A stretch of DNA of 64,000 nt from Noviherbaspirillum sp. UKPF54 (GTDB lineage: Bacteria > Pseudomonadota > Gammaproteobacteria > Burkholderiales > Burkholderiaceae_D). Below, in pieces: positions 32,262 through 40,848 of the stretch. The stretch is from positions 3,782,001 through 3,846,000 of the forward strand of contig NZ_CP040128.1 of assembly GCF_007874125.1 (NCBI RefSeq). The letters run 5' to 3'. The notes beneath the pieces were generated by a model. The model was not told the DNA's origin. It saw only the letters and a list, made by a program, of their open reading frames with translations, and ran no database searches. The position numbers and the translations under genes are program-made. Position 1 is the stretch's first letter; each line of letters opens with the position of its first letter.

Positions 32262-34435
32262 GCGGCCCTCGCGATCTGGCCGGTCTGCAGCGCGGCGACG
32301 ACCTTGTCGCGCGGGCCGTCGGCCACGATCCTGCCGTCATCCATGACGATGATGCGGTCGGCCAGGTCCATCAGCGTGGAGCGGTGCGTGACGATGACCA
32401 TCGTTTTGTGCTTCGCATAGGTTCGGATGCTTTCCTTGATCTGGATTTCGGAGGAGAAGTCCATGGAACTGGTCGGTTCGTCGAGCAGCATGACCGGCGG
32501 ATCGAGCAGCACCGCGCGCGCAATCGCAATGCCCTGGCGCTGCCCGCCGGAGAGCGACTCGCCGCGCTCGCCGACGATCATGTCGTAGCCTTCCGGATGG
32601 CGGTTGACGAACTCCGACAACCCGGCCATTTCGGCGGCGGCGATCATGGCGCCGTCATCCACGTACGGCGCACGGATCGTGATGTTTTCACGTAGGCTGC
32701 CGTAGAACAGCAGCGAATCCTGTTCCACGTAGCCGAGGTTGCGGCGGATGTCGGCCGGGTCGAGCTGGCGCAGGTCGACACCGTCGAGCAGCACCGCGCC
32801 CTTGGTGGGGGCGAACAGGCCGAGAATGAGTTTTTGCAGCGTCGACTTGCCGGAGCCGACGCGCCCCAGCACCAGCACCTTTTCTCCGGGCCGCACGCGG
32901 AAACTGATGCCGCGCAGCGCCTCGGTGCGGCTGCCCGGATAGCTGAAATGCACGTCGCGGAATTCGATCTCGCCCTTGATTTCCGGGCGATGCACGAACG
33001 CGCCTTCGGTGCCGCGCTCGCCGGGCGTATCGACCACTTTTTCCAGCGCGGAAAGCGCGGTCTTGGCGTTCTGGAACTGCAGCAGCAGCCCGACCACCTG
33101 GCCGAGCGGCGCCATCGCGCGCGACGCCAGCGTGGTGGCCGCGATCAGGCCGCCCATCGAGAGCATGCGCTCGTGGATCAGGTAGACGCCGGCGGCGACG
33201 ATGGCCACGTTGACGAACTGCTGCAGCGACGCCACGCCGTACATGCTGGACGACGACAGCAAGCGCAGCTGGCCGCTCACGCGCGCCAGGAACGCGGTCG
33301 CCTTTTCCCACTTGGCCTGCATCTGGCTTTCCGCGCCGTGCGCCTTGATGGTCTCCAGGCCGGTCAGGCTTTCGACCAGCGTCGCATTGCGCATGGCCGC
33401 GGCGCGGAAGGTGGTTTCCGCCAGCTCCCGCATCTTGTGCTGCACCATGTAGCTGTAGACGACGATCACGATCATGCCGATCAGCGGGATGAACACGAGC
33501 GGCCACGATATCCACGCCAGCACCGCCAGGAACAGCAAGGTGAACGGCAGGTCGACCAGGGTGGTCACCGTGGCCGACGCGATGAAGTCGCGCACCGTCT
33601 CGAACGAGCGCAGGTTGGCGGCGAACGCGCCCACCGACGCCGGGCGCTGCGACATCTGCATGCCCAGCACGCGCTCCATGATCAGGGAGGACAGTTTCAG
33701 ATCGACGCGCGCGCTGGCCAGATCGACGAAATGGCCGCGCATGAGCCGGATCACGTAATCCAGCACCAGCACCAGCGTCATGCTGGCGGCCAGCACCCAC
33801 AGAGTCGCTTCGGCGAAATTCGGCACCACCCGGTCGTACACGTTCATCGTGAACAAGGGCATGGCCAGGCCGAACAGGTTGATCAACAGCGCCGCGGCAA
33901 GCACATCCTTGAAGATCGTGCGCTGCTCAAGGATCGCGCCCCAGAACCAGTGGCGGCCGGGCGCGCTGACCAGCGCCGGGGTGCGCTGATCGAAGCGGAA
34001 ATGCGGACGCGAAAAAATCGCGACACCCGAATAACGCTGCGCCAGCGCCGCGCGCGGCATGCTCACCGTCCCCTGCCCCGTTTCCGGGAACAGCAGGCGG
34101 GCGTCGCCAGTGGCTTCATCCCAGCCCAGCAATACGCAAGCTTCATTTCCTTCGAGCAACAAGATCACCGGCAGCAAGGCGGCATCGATATTTTCCAGGG
34201 CGCGCCGCACCACCTTGCTCGAGAATCCGGCGCGTGCCGCCGCGCGTGCAAACAGCGCCGGCGTCAATCCTTCCTTCGCCAGCGGCAGACCGGCCGCCAG
34301 CGCGGCATGGGTTGCGGGCCGGCCGTGGATGCGTACCAACTCGACAAGGCAATCCAGCAAGGGGTCATGGTGAAGCTGGTCTTCACGCAAACCGTGGTTC
34401 AGGTCGGTTGTTGTCTTTGCCGTATCAAGAGTCAT
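32258..34435 (-). CDS. lapB: Type I secretion ABC transporter with C39-like domain
   Basis: A 725-residue ABC exporter. Residues 1 to about 150 are a C39-peptidase-like domain; aligned by eye, the catalytic Cys position of true peptidases is Pro25 in 'DPLLDCLVELVRIHG', so it binds substrate but should not cleave. Six membrane helices (about 165-445) precede the ATPase: Walker A 'GRVGSGKST', Q-loop region 'LGYVEQDSLLFYG', signature 'LSGGQRQGIAIARA' and Walker B 'VMLLDEPTSSMD'. It powers export of the RTX adhesin. It is first in the lapB-lapC-luxR-adhesin direction and divergent from the two-partner adhesin. Confidence 0.94.
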   Translation of the reverse strand: MTLDTAKTTTDLNHGLREDQLHHDPLLDCLVELVRIHGRPATHAALAAGLPLAKEGLTPALFARAAARAGFSSKVVRRALENIDAALLPVILLLEGNEACVLLGWDEATGDARLLFPETGQGTVSMPRAALAQRYSGVAIFSRPHFRFDQRTPALVSAPGRHWFWGAILEQRTIFKDVLAAALLINLFGLAMPLFTMNVYDRVVPNFAEATLWVLAASMTLVLVLDYVIRLMRGHFVDLASARVDLKLSSLIMERVLGMQMSQRPASVGAFAANLRSFETVRDFIASATVTTLVDLPFTLLFLAVLAWISWPLVFIPLIGMIVIVVYSYMVQHKMRELAETTFRAAAMRNATLVESLTGLETIKAHGAESQMQAKWEKATAFLARVSGQLRLLSSSSMYGVASLQQFVNVAIVAAGVYLIHERMLSMGGLIAATTLASRAMAPLGQVVGLLLQFQNAKTALSALEKVVDTPGERGTEGAFVHRPEIKGEIEFRDVHFSYPGSRTEALRGISFRVRPGEKVLVLGRVGSGKSTLQKLILGLFAPTKGAVLLDGVDLRQLDPADIRRNLGYVEQDSLLFYGSLRENITIRAPYVDDGAMIAAAEMAGLSEFVNRHPEGYDMIVGERGESLSGGQRQGIAIARAVLLDPPVMLLDEPTSSMDFSSEIQIKESIRTYAKHKTMVIVTHRSTLMDLADRIIVMDDGRIVADGPRDKVVAALQTGQIARAA

Positions 34436-34835
34436 GTTGTCCAGCCTGCGGAGGCGAAGGGTGAATACGAATTGCTGATAAGCAATATGCGCAGTCTTTT
34501 CGAAAACGCGTGATTGCTTTCGCCGTTGAAAAACGGCGACGTGATTCGCTTAGGCAACGACCACCATTGTAAGTTGCATTTTGTAACAGTTAATCACAGT
34601 CAATTAAATTTTCGGTGCGAATTTGAAATTTCGCGACAACGAAATTGCCCCGTCATTACTGGGCGAGCTTGAAATTCATTCCGACAAATCTAATTTCCGT
34701 ATAGCAACGTTGCTTGCTGGAGACATTTACTTGAAGTGAAGAAATTTAATTCCTGAAGGAAAGAGCAAAGCTTGCAACCAAATGTAGCATTTGATCCGGA
34801 TCAATTTTACGGCAAGCAGCTCGGGGGAGAAAGAA
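34436..34835. promoter_or_regulatory. AT-rich divergent promoter region between lapB and the TpsA adhesin gene
   Basis: About 400 bp with no gene, clearly richer in A/T than the flanks (34560-34790). A CGCCGTT-GAAA-AACGGCG hairpin (7-bp stem, GNRA-type loop) lies at 34521-34538. No riboswitch core is seen. Being shared by two surface adhesion systems, it is the natural site for common control; individual boxes cannot be assigned with confidence. Confidence 0.5.
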
Positions 34836-37800
34836 ATGAACAGGATTTATCGCGTGGTATGGAATGCCAGCAAGGGCGTATGGCAGGCTGCCTCCGAGTT
34901 AGGCACCGCACGCGGCAAGATCAAGAGCAGCCGCATGCAGCGCCGCAGACAACTGGCGGCCGTTTCATTGTCGCTGGCTGGAACGTCGGCGCTGGCGGCC
35001 GGCGCTCTTCCCACCGGCGGCAGCGTGGTGGCCGGCAGCGGCAACATCAGCACCACTGGATCAGCCATGACGATCAACCAGTCGACCGGCAAGATGGCAA
35101 TCGATTGGCAAGGCTTTTCCATCGGCCAGGGCAACAGCGTCACCTTCGTCCAGCCATCCGCCAGTGCCGTCGCGCTCAACCGCGTGCTGGGCGCGGACGC
35201 GTCGATGATCCAGGGCGCGCTGAAGGCCAACGGCCAGGTCTTCCTGATCAACCCGAACGGCGTGTTGTTTTCACCGACCGCGCAAGTCAATGTCGGCGGA
35301 CTGGTCGCCTCGACCTTGAACATGAAGACGGAAGATTTTCTGTCTGGCAAATACCAATTCGAAGGCAGCAGCGGCAATGCCGTCATCAACCAAGGGAACA
35401 TCCAGGCTGCGCCGGGCGGCAGCGTCGCGCTGATTGCGGCGAAGATCACGAATGCCGGCAGCATCGACGCGCCGAGCGGCAATGTCTTGATGGGCGCCGG
35501 CAGCCAGGTCATGCTCGACTTTGGCGGCCCGGTCAAGCTGCAGGTGCAAAAGGCCGCGCTCGATGCGATGATCGCCAACGGCGGCGCCATCCGCGCCGAC
35601 GGCGGCACCGTCCTGCTGAACGCGCAGGCTGCCGGCGACCTGGTGAGCACCGTGATCAACAACACCGGGCTGATCCAGGCGCAGACGCTGGCGACCGGCG
35701 AGCAGGGCAAGATCATGCTGCTCGGCGACATGCACAACGGGCGCGTGGAGGCAGGCGGCACGCTGGATGCGAGCGCGCCCAGCGGCGGCAACGGCGGATT
35801 CATCGAAACCTCGGCGGCGCAGGTCGACACCGCGCCGGGACTGGTGGTCAACGCCGGCGCGAAAAACGGCAGCGGCGGCCAGTGGCTGATCGACCCGTAC
35901 GACTACACGATCACCGCCACGGCGGCGAGCAATATCGCCAACACGCTCAACAACGGCACCAGCGTGACGGTGTCCACGCAGACCAGCGACACGAGCCTGG
36001 GCGGCAGCGCCTCCACCGGCAACGGCGATATCACGGTGGCCAGCGCCATCACCAAGAGTGCTGGCGGCGATGCGACGCTGACGCTGCGCGCGGACCGCAA
36101 CATCATCGTCAACAGCGACGTCACCTCGACCGTCGGCAAACTCAACATCACTCTGAACGCAGCCAACAAATCGGGAGCAACCACGGGTGGCGTCGACATC
36201 AATGCAAACCTGAAGTCGAACGGCGGGAACATCCTCATCGGCGGCGCCCAAGGCGCGACCACGAACGGGATAGGCTATGCGATGAATCTGGATTCCAGCC
36301 GCGCCGCCATCCTGGTTGAAGCAGGCAAGTCCATATTGTCCCAGGGCGGCAACATCACCATCAATGGCAAATCGCTGGTCGGTTCGAGCAGCGGCAGTTA
36401 TTCCGCAACAACCGGCGGCGTCTATATCCTGTCGAACGCCACCATCCAATCCGGCACCGGCAACCTGTTCATTACCGGAGAAAGCGCCGGCGGCCTCAAT
36501 ACGTTCGGCATCGGATTTGAGGCGAAAACCGGAACCGTCACTACGATCGGCAGCGCTCCGAACGGCGGCAACATGCTGATGAATGCGGTGAATTCCTCTC
36601 CTGGACAGGCGACTAAAACAGCGACGCTTCAGGAACAGCGCGATCAGGGAGCGATCGGCTTGATCAACTATGGCAGCGCTTCCGGCAACTCGCCAACCAT
36701 CGTCTTCCAAGGTCCGTCCGTCGCCAGCTGGCTGGTCTATATTAACGGCGTGCCGCAACTATCAGGCTATACCCGCACGCCGCAAGTCACTTGCAGCAGC
36801 GGCTATCTGAATTGCGGCTACCTGGTCGTGCCGGGATCGAACAACAGCTACCTGTATGCGGCCTACCAGGCCGTCGACCTGTCGACCATGCCGATTTATG
36901 TGATCCAGACCGGCAACGGCAGCAAGATCTATGACGGTACCACAGCCGCAACCGGACTGACACTCACCAGCCTGGGCGGGCCCTCCGGATTTGCCCCGAC
37001 CGACCTGAATCCATATCCGGCTTTTAGTACCGCCAGTAAGAACGTGGCAACCTACTCCGATCTGATTGCCAATCCTTCCAATCTGAAAGATTTCTCTTCG
37101 GGCGGAACGACTTACGCGGTTGCCTACTACAACAACGGCACCTACACGATCACCCCCAAGGCACTGACGCCGATCGCCGCCGGCAAGGTATATGACGGCA
37201 CGACCACCGCAGCGGTCACGGCAACCGGCCTGGTCAGCGGCGACAACGTCACGCTGAGTGGCAGCGGCACGTTCGGCAGCAAGAACGTGGGCAACTATAA
37301 CGTGAGCATCACGGGGATTACGCTGTCCGGCGCGGATGCCGGCAATTACTCCCTGTCCGGGACCTCCGCCAGCGCCAATGCCAGCATCACGCCACGCACC
37401 GTGACGCTGTCGGCGACCAAGACCTATGACGGAACGGATGATCTGAGCGGCTTAGTGACCATCGGTAATCTGGTAAACAACGAAACCCTGGCCTACAGCG
37501 GCGCGACAGCCAACAGCGCGCATGCCGCCAGCGCCCAGTACATCAACGGCATCACGCTGAACGATGGCTCCAATGGCGGGCTCGCCAGCAACTATCAGTT
37601 GCCGACGCTGACGCAACGCACCACCGGCAGCAATACTGCCGCGATCACACCAAAAACGCTTACCGCGACACTGACGAACTCGAGCGTGTCCAAGGAATAT
37701 GACGGCACCACCGCCGCGCCGTCCGGCTTCTCGCCGAGCTGGACTATCTCCGGATACGCTGCAGGCGACAGCGGTGCAGCGCTCGGCTCGGCTAACGCCG

Positions 37801-39065
37801 CATACGACAGCAAGGATGCCGGCGTTGCAACCAAGGTGACTGTTTCCGGCCTGACCATCAACAGCATTGCCAGCAGTACGCACGGTTCTCTGCCAAGCGA
37901 TTACGTGCTCGACGCAAGCAGCAAGGATGTCGCTGCCGGCATTACTCCGCGCTCGATCACGGTCAGCGCGACCGGAAAGTCCAAGATCTATGGCGAGGCC
38001 GACCCCGCTCTCAGCTACTCGGTGACAGGCGGCAGCCTGGTCAATTCCGAGGCTTTGACAGGCAGCCTGACCCGTGCGACAGGCGAGAATGCGGGCACCT
38101 ACGACATTACCCAGGGATCGCTCACCAGCGCCAACAACAGCAACTACGCCATTACCTTCAACAACGGCAACCTGACGATCACCCCGCGTCCGATCTCGGT
38201 GGTTTTCGACGCCAAGTCCAAGGTCTACGGCAGCGCCGACCCGACGCTCACCTACACGATCAGCAGCGGCAATCTGGTCGGCAGCGATGCCCTGACGCTG
38301 TCCCGTGCAAGCGGCGAGAATGCGGGCAGCTATGCGATCAGCACCCAGTCCAATCCGAATTACACCATCAGCGCCACCGGCGGCAGCCTGACCATCACGC
38401 CGCGCCCGATCTCCGTCACCGCGGACAACAAGACCAAGAACTCGGGCAGCGCCGATCCGCAATTCACCTGGAACGTCACCGGCGGCAATCTGATCGGCTC
38501 CGACGCGCTCACCGGCGAGCTCGCGCGCGATCCGGGCGAGCTCGCCGGTACCTACGGCATCCATCGCGGCACGCTTGGTAACAGCAATTACGCAGTCGCG
38601 TTCGCCGACGGCACGCTCTCGATTTCCGCCGGCGCGCCCACGGCAACACCGGCCGTGCCACCGACTGTGCCACCGAGCGTAACGCCCGCCGCAGCGCCAG
38701 CCGTAGCGCCGGCCCAGTACACGTCCACCGTGCCGAACCTGACGCCGCCCGCAGTCGGCGGCCTGACCTATGTGGCGGTGCCGGACGTTCCGGCCAGCCC
38801 GGCAGGCTCGCCCGCTGGCACAAGTACGGCAGCGGCACCGGCCGCGTCGCAGAATGCCGGCGCGACCAGTGCCGCCGCGCCCGATAGCGCCCAGGCAGAC
38901 GGCGACGCCACGCCGAACGTGGTCAGCCGCCAGAAGCAGACGGCATCGCAGGCGACATCCGCCGGGCGGGACGTGAAATTCCTGAACGTGATGGTGGTGT
39001 CGGGCGGCATTCATATGCCGGGCGATTTGAGCGCGCCCGCGGCGAACACGAGCGACTCCAAGTAA
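34836..39065 (+). CDS. Filamentous-haemagglutinin-like TpsA exoprotein with YDG and MBG repeats
   Basis: A 1409-residue two-partner secretion exoprotein from ATG 34836 (MNRIYRVVWNASKGVWQAAS), which begins with an extended signal peptide region (ESPR). The TPS/haemagglutinin activity domain includes 'AMTINQSTGKMAIDWQGFSI' and 'ANGQVFLINPNGVLFSPTAQ' (the NPNG-type motif). A beta-helix region follows, then YDG repeats ('KVYDGTTTAAVTATGL', 'KTYDGTDDLSG', 'KEYDGTTAAPSG') and at least three MBG-type units starting 'ITPRSITVSATGKSKIYGEA' and 'ITPRPISV'. The tail is Ala/Pro-rich. Its transporter gene follows 47 bp later. It probably acts as a large surface or released adhesin. Confidence 0.92.
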   Translation: MNRIYRVVWNASKGVWQAASELGTARGKIKSSRMQRRRQLAAVSLSLAGTSALAAGALPTGGSVVAGSGNISTTGSAMTINQSTGKMAIDWQGFSIGQGNSVTFVQPSASAVALNRVLGADASMIQGALKANGQVFLINPNGVLFSPTAQVNVGGLVASTLNMKTEDFLSGKYQFEGSSGNAVINQGNIQAAPGGSVALIAAKITNAGSIDAPSGNVLMGAGSQVMLDFGGPVKLQVQKAALDAMIANGGAIRADGGTVLLNAQAAGDLVSTVINNTGLIQAQTLATGEQGKIMLLGDMHNGRVEAGGTLDASAPSGGNGGFIETSAAQVDTAPGLVVNAGAKNGSGGQWLIDPYDYTITATAASNIANTLNNGTSVTVSTQTSDTSLGGSASTGNGDITVASAITKSAGGDATLTLRADRNIIVNSDVTSTVGKLNITLNAANKSGATTGGVDINANLKSNGGNILIGGAQGATTNGIGYAMNLDSSRAAILVEAGKSILSQGGNITINGKSLVGSSSGSYSATTGGVYILSNATIQSGTGNLFITGESAGGLNTFGIGFEAKTGTVTTIGSAPNGGNMLMNAVNSSPGQATKTATLQEQRDQGAIGLINYGSASGNSPTIVFQGPSVASWLVYINGVPQLSGYTRTPQVTCSSGYLNCGYLVVPGSNNSYLYAAYQAVDLSTMPIYVIQTGNGSKIYDGTTAATGLTLTSLGGPSGFAPTDLNPYPAFSTASKNVATYSDLIANPSNLKDFSSGGTTYAVAYYNNGTYTITPKALTPIAAGKVYDGTTTAAVTATGLVSGDNVTLSGSGTFGSKNVGNYNVSITGITLSGADAGNYSLSGTSASANASITPRTVTLSATKTYDGTDDLSGLVTIGNLVNNETLAYSGATANSAHAASAQYINGITLNDGSNGGLASNYQLPTLTQRTTGSNTAAITPKTLTATLTNSSVSKEYDGTTAAPSGFSPSWTISGYAAGDSGAALGSANAAYDSKDAGVATKVTVSGLTINSIASSTHGSLPSDYVLDASSKDVAAGITPRSITVSATGKSKIYGEADPALSYSVTGGSLVNSEALTGSLTRATGENAGTYDITQGSLTSANNSNYAITFNNGNLTITPRPISVVFDAKSKVYGSADPTLTYTISSGNLVGSDALTLSRASGENAGSYAISTQSNPNYTISATGGSLTITPRPISVTADNKTKNSGSADPQFTWNVTGGNLIGSDALTGELARDPGELAGTYGIHRGTLGNSNYAVAFADGTLSISAGAPTATPAVPPTVPPSVTPAAAPAVAPAQYTSTVPNLTPPAVGGLTYVAVPDVPASPAGSPAGTSTAAAPAASQNAGATSAAAPDSAQADGDATPNVVSRQKQTASQATSAGRDVKFLNVMVVSGGIHMPGDLSAPAANTSDSK

Positions 39066-39112
39066 GCGGGCAAGACAACCGATAACGCAGAAACGGCAAT
39101 CATCAACAATCC

Positions 39113-40759
39113 ATGAAACATTTACCCGCCCACCTCCCGCTGGCCGCGCTCGTGCTGGCGGCGCTTCCAGCCCTCGCGCAACAACAGCCCGACGCCGGCC
39201 GCGTGTTGCAGGAAAACACGCCGCCGCAGCTGAACCTGCCGCGCCCGTCGCCCGGGCTCAAGATCGAAACGCCTTCCACGCCGGTGGCGCCGGGCGGCGC
39301 CCAGGTAGCGCTGCAAGGCATCGCGATTTCCGGCAACACCATCTTTTCCCAGGACGAGCTGCTGGCCGCGCTCGGCGACGTGAGCGGCAAGTCCTACGAC
39401 TTCGCCGGGCTGAATGCGCTGGCGCGCAGCATCACCGCGCACTACCAGGCCGCCGGCTATCCGTTTGCGCGCGCCTACCTGCCGCCGCAGGACCTGTCGC
39501 AGGGGCAGCTGCGCATCCAGGTCGTCGAAGGGCACTATGGAAAAATCGTGGCGCACGGCGAACCGGCCTTCACCGGCAGCGCGCAACGCTTCCTGTCGCA
39601 CCTGCGATCCGGCGACGTGATCGAGACCCGCGCGCTGGAGCGCGTCACCCTCCTGCTCGACGACCAGCCGGGCATCCGCACCGTGCCGGTGGTGCGCCCC
39701 GGCCAGGAAGTCGGCAGCGGCGACCTGCTGGTCGAGGTGCAGCGTGATCACCGCTACAGCGGCGACGTCGGCCTCGACAACCACGGCAACCGCTTCACCG
39801 GGCGCAACCGCGTGCACCTGAACGCGAACGCCGACAGCCCCTTCATGCTGGGCGACCAGATCGCGCTGCAGTCGCTGTATACCGACGAACGCATGTGGTT
39901 CGGCTCGCTCGCGTATCACCTGCCGCTCGGCTCGTCCGGGCTGCGCGGGCGCGTCGCCTATACGCATTCGTTCTACAGCCTGGCCGGCGACTTCGGCAGC
40001 CTGGACGCCAGCGGCACCGCCGATGTCACCAGCATCGGGCTGTCCTATCCGATCATCCGCTCGCAGCAGCGCAACCTGGTGCTGGCGGCCAGCTTCGAGC
40101 ACAAGCAACTCAAGGACCGGCAGGGCGCTGCCGGCACCAGCAGCAGCAAAACGAGCTCAGGCATTCCCGTGGCGCTGAGCTTCGACGTGCGCGACCAGCT
40201 GTACCGCGCCGGCATCACCTACGGCTCGCTGTCCTGGACCCGCGGCAGCGCGAACCTGGACGATACGCTGGCCAGCACCGACCAGAGCACTGCGCGCACC
40301 TCCGGCAGCTTCAACAAGTTCAACCTGGATCTGGCGCGCATCCAGTCGCTGGCCGAGCACGTCGACCTGTACGGCCGCGCATCGGCGCAATGGACCGGCA
40401 AGAACCTGGATTCGTCGGAAAAGTTCGGGCTGGGCGGCATCAACGGCGTGCGTGCCTATCCGAGCGGCGAGGGATTCGGCGACGACGGCTGGCTGGCGCA
40501 GGTCGAGCTGCGCTATGCATCGGGACCGTATACGCCCTTCCTCTTTTATGACGCGGGACGGGTGAAAATCAACCACGATGCATGGGCGGCGGGAGACAAC
40601 CACCGCAGCATCGCCGGCGGCGGCGCCGGCCTGCGCTATGCGCGCGGCCCGTGGAGCGGCGCCCTGACGCTGGCATGGCGTACCCGGGGCGGCGCGCCCC
40701 GCTCGGACACGCAGGATCACGTCCCGATTGCCTGGGCCAGCATGCAGTACCGGTTCTGA
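39113..40759 (+). CDS. TpsB/FhaC-family outer-membrane transporter
   Basis: A 548-residue Omp85-superfamily protein. Signal peptide 1-22 ('LPLAALVLAALPALAQ'), then a Pro/Gln-rich linker, POTRA-2 domain ('VALQGIAISGNTIFSQDELL' and onward, about 60-140), a second POTRA-like part with 'RALERVTLLLDDQPGIRTVP', and a 16-strand barrel. The conserved loop-6 motif is visible as 'GINGVRAYPSGEGFGDDGWL' (VRGY/F equivalent). It ends '...WASMQYRF' with the C-terminal Phe. It exports the upstream TpsA protein across the outer membrane. Confidence 0.93.
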   Translation: MKHLPAHLPLAALVLAALPALAQQQPDAGRVLQENTPPQLNLPRPSPGLKIETPSTPVAPGGAQVALQGIAISGNTIFSQDELLAALGDVSGKSYDFAGLNALARSITAHYQAAGYPFARAYLPPQDLSQGQLRIQVVEGHYGKIVAHGEPAFTGSAQRFLSHLRSGDVIETRALERVTLLLDDQPGIRTVPVVRPGQEVGSGDLLVEVQRDHRYSGDVGLDNHGNRFTGRNRVHLNANADSPFMLGDQIALQSLYTDERMWFGSLAYHLPLGSSGLRGRVAYTHSFYSLAGDFGSLDASGTADVTSIGLSYPIIRSQQRNLVLAASFEHKQLKDRQGAAGTSSSKTSSGIPVALSFDVRDQLYRAGITYGSLSWTRGSANLDDTLASTDQSTARTSGSFNKFNLDLARIQSLAEHVDLYGRASAQWTGKNLDSSEKFGLGGINGVRAYPSGEGFGDDGWLAQVELRYASGPYTPFLFYDAGRVKINHDAWAAGDNHRSIAGGGAGLRYARGPWSGALTLAWRTRGGAPRSDTQDHVPIAWASMQYRF

Positions 40760-40778
40760 ATCCTCGGGCGCAGGCGCA

Positions 40779-40818
40779 GCGGAATGTCGATGCATGTCAA
40801 AGCGGCATCGCATTCCGC
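40779..40818. terminator. Hairpin terminator between the TpsB and PAS/MCP-like genes
   Basis: Arms GCGGAATG-T-CGATGC and GCATCG-CATTCCGC pair over 14 bp with a single bulged T and an 11-base loop. A TTTAAAAATTTT stretch follows at 40831-40842, giving T-runs on both strands, suitable for these convergent genes. Confidence 0.65.
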
Positions 40819-40848
40819 CCGATGGATGTCTTTAAAAATTTTCGCGCA

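Noticed and set aside
14747..34435. lapB as the processing exporter of the double-glycine proteins
   Set aside because: Its C39-like domain has Pro in place of the catalytic Cys and its cargo is the RTX adhesin.
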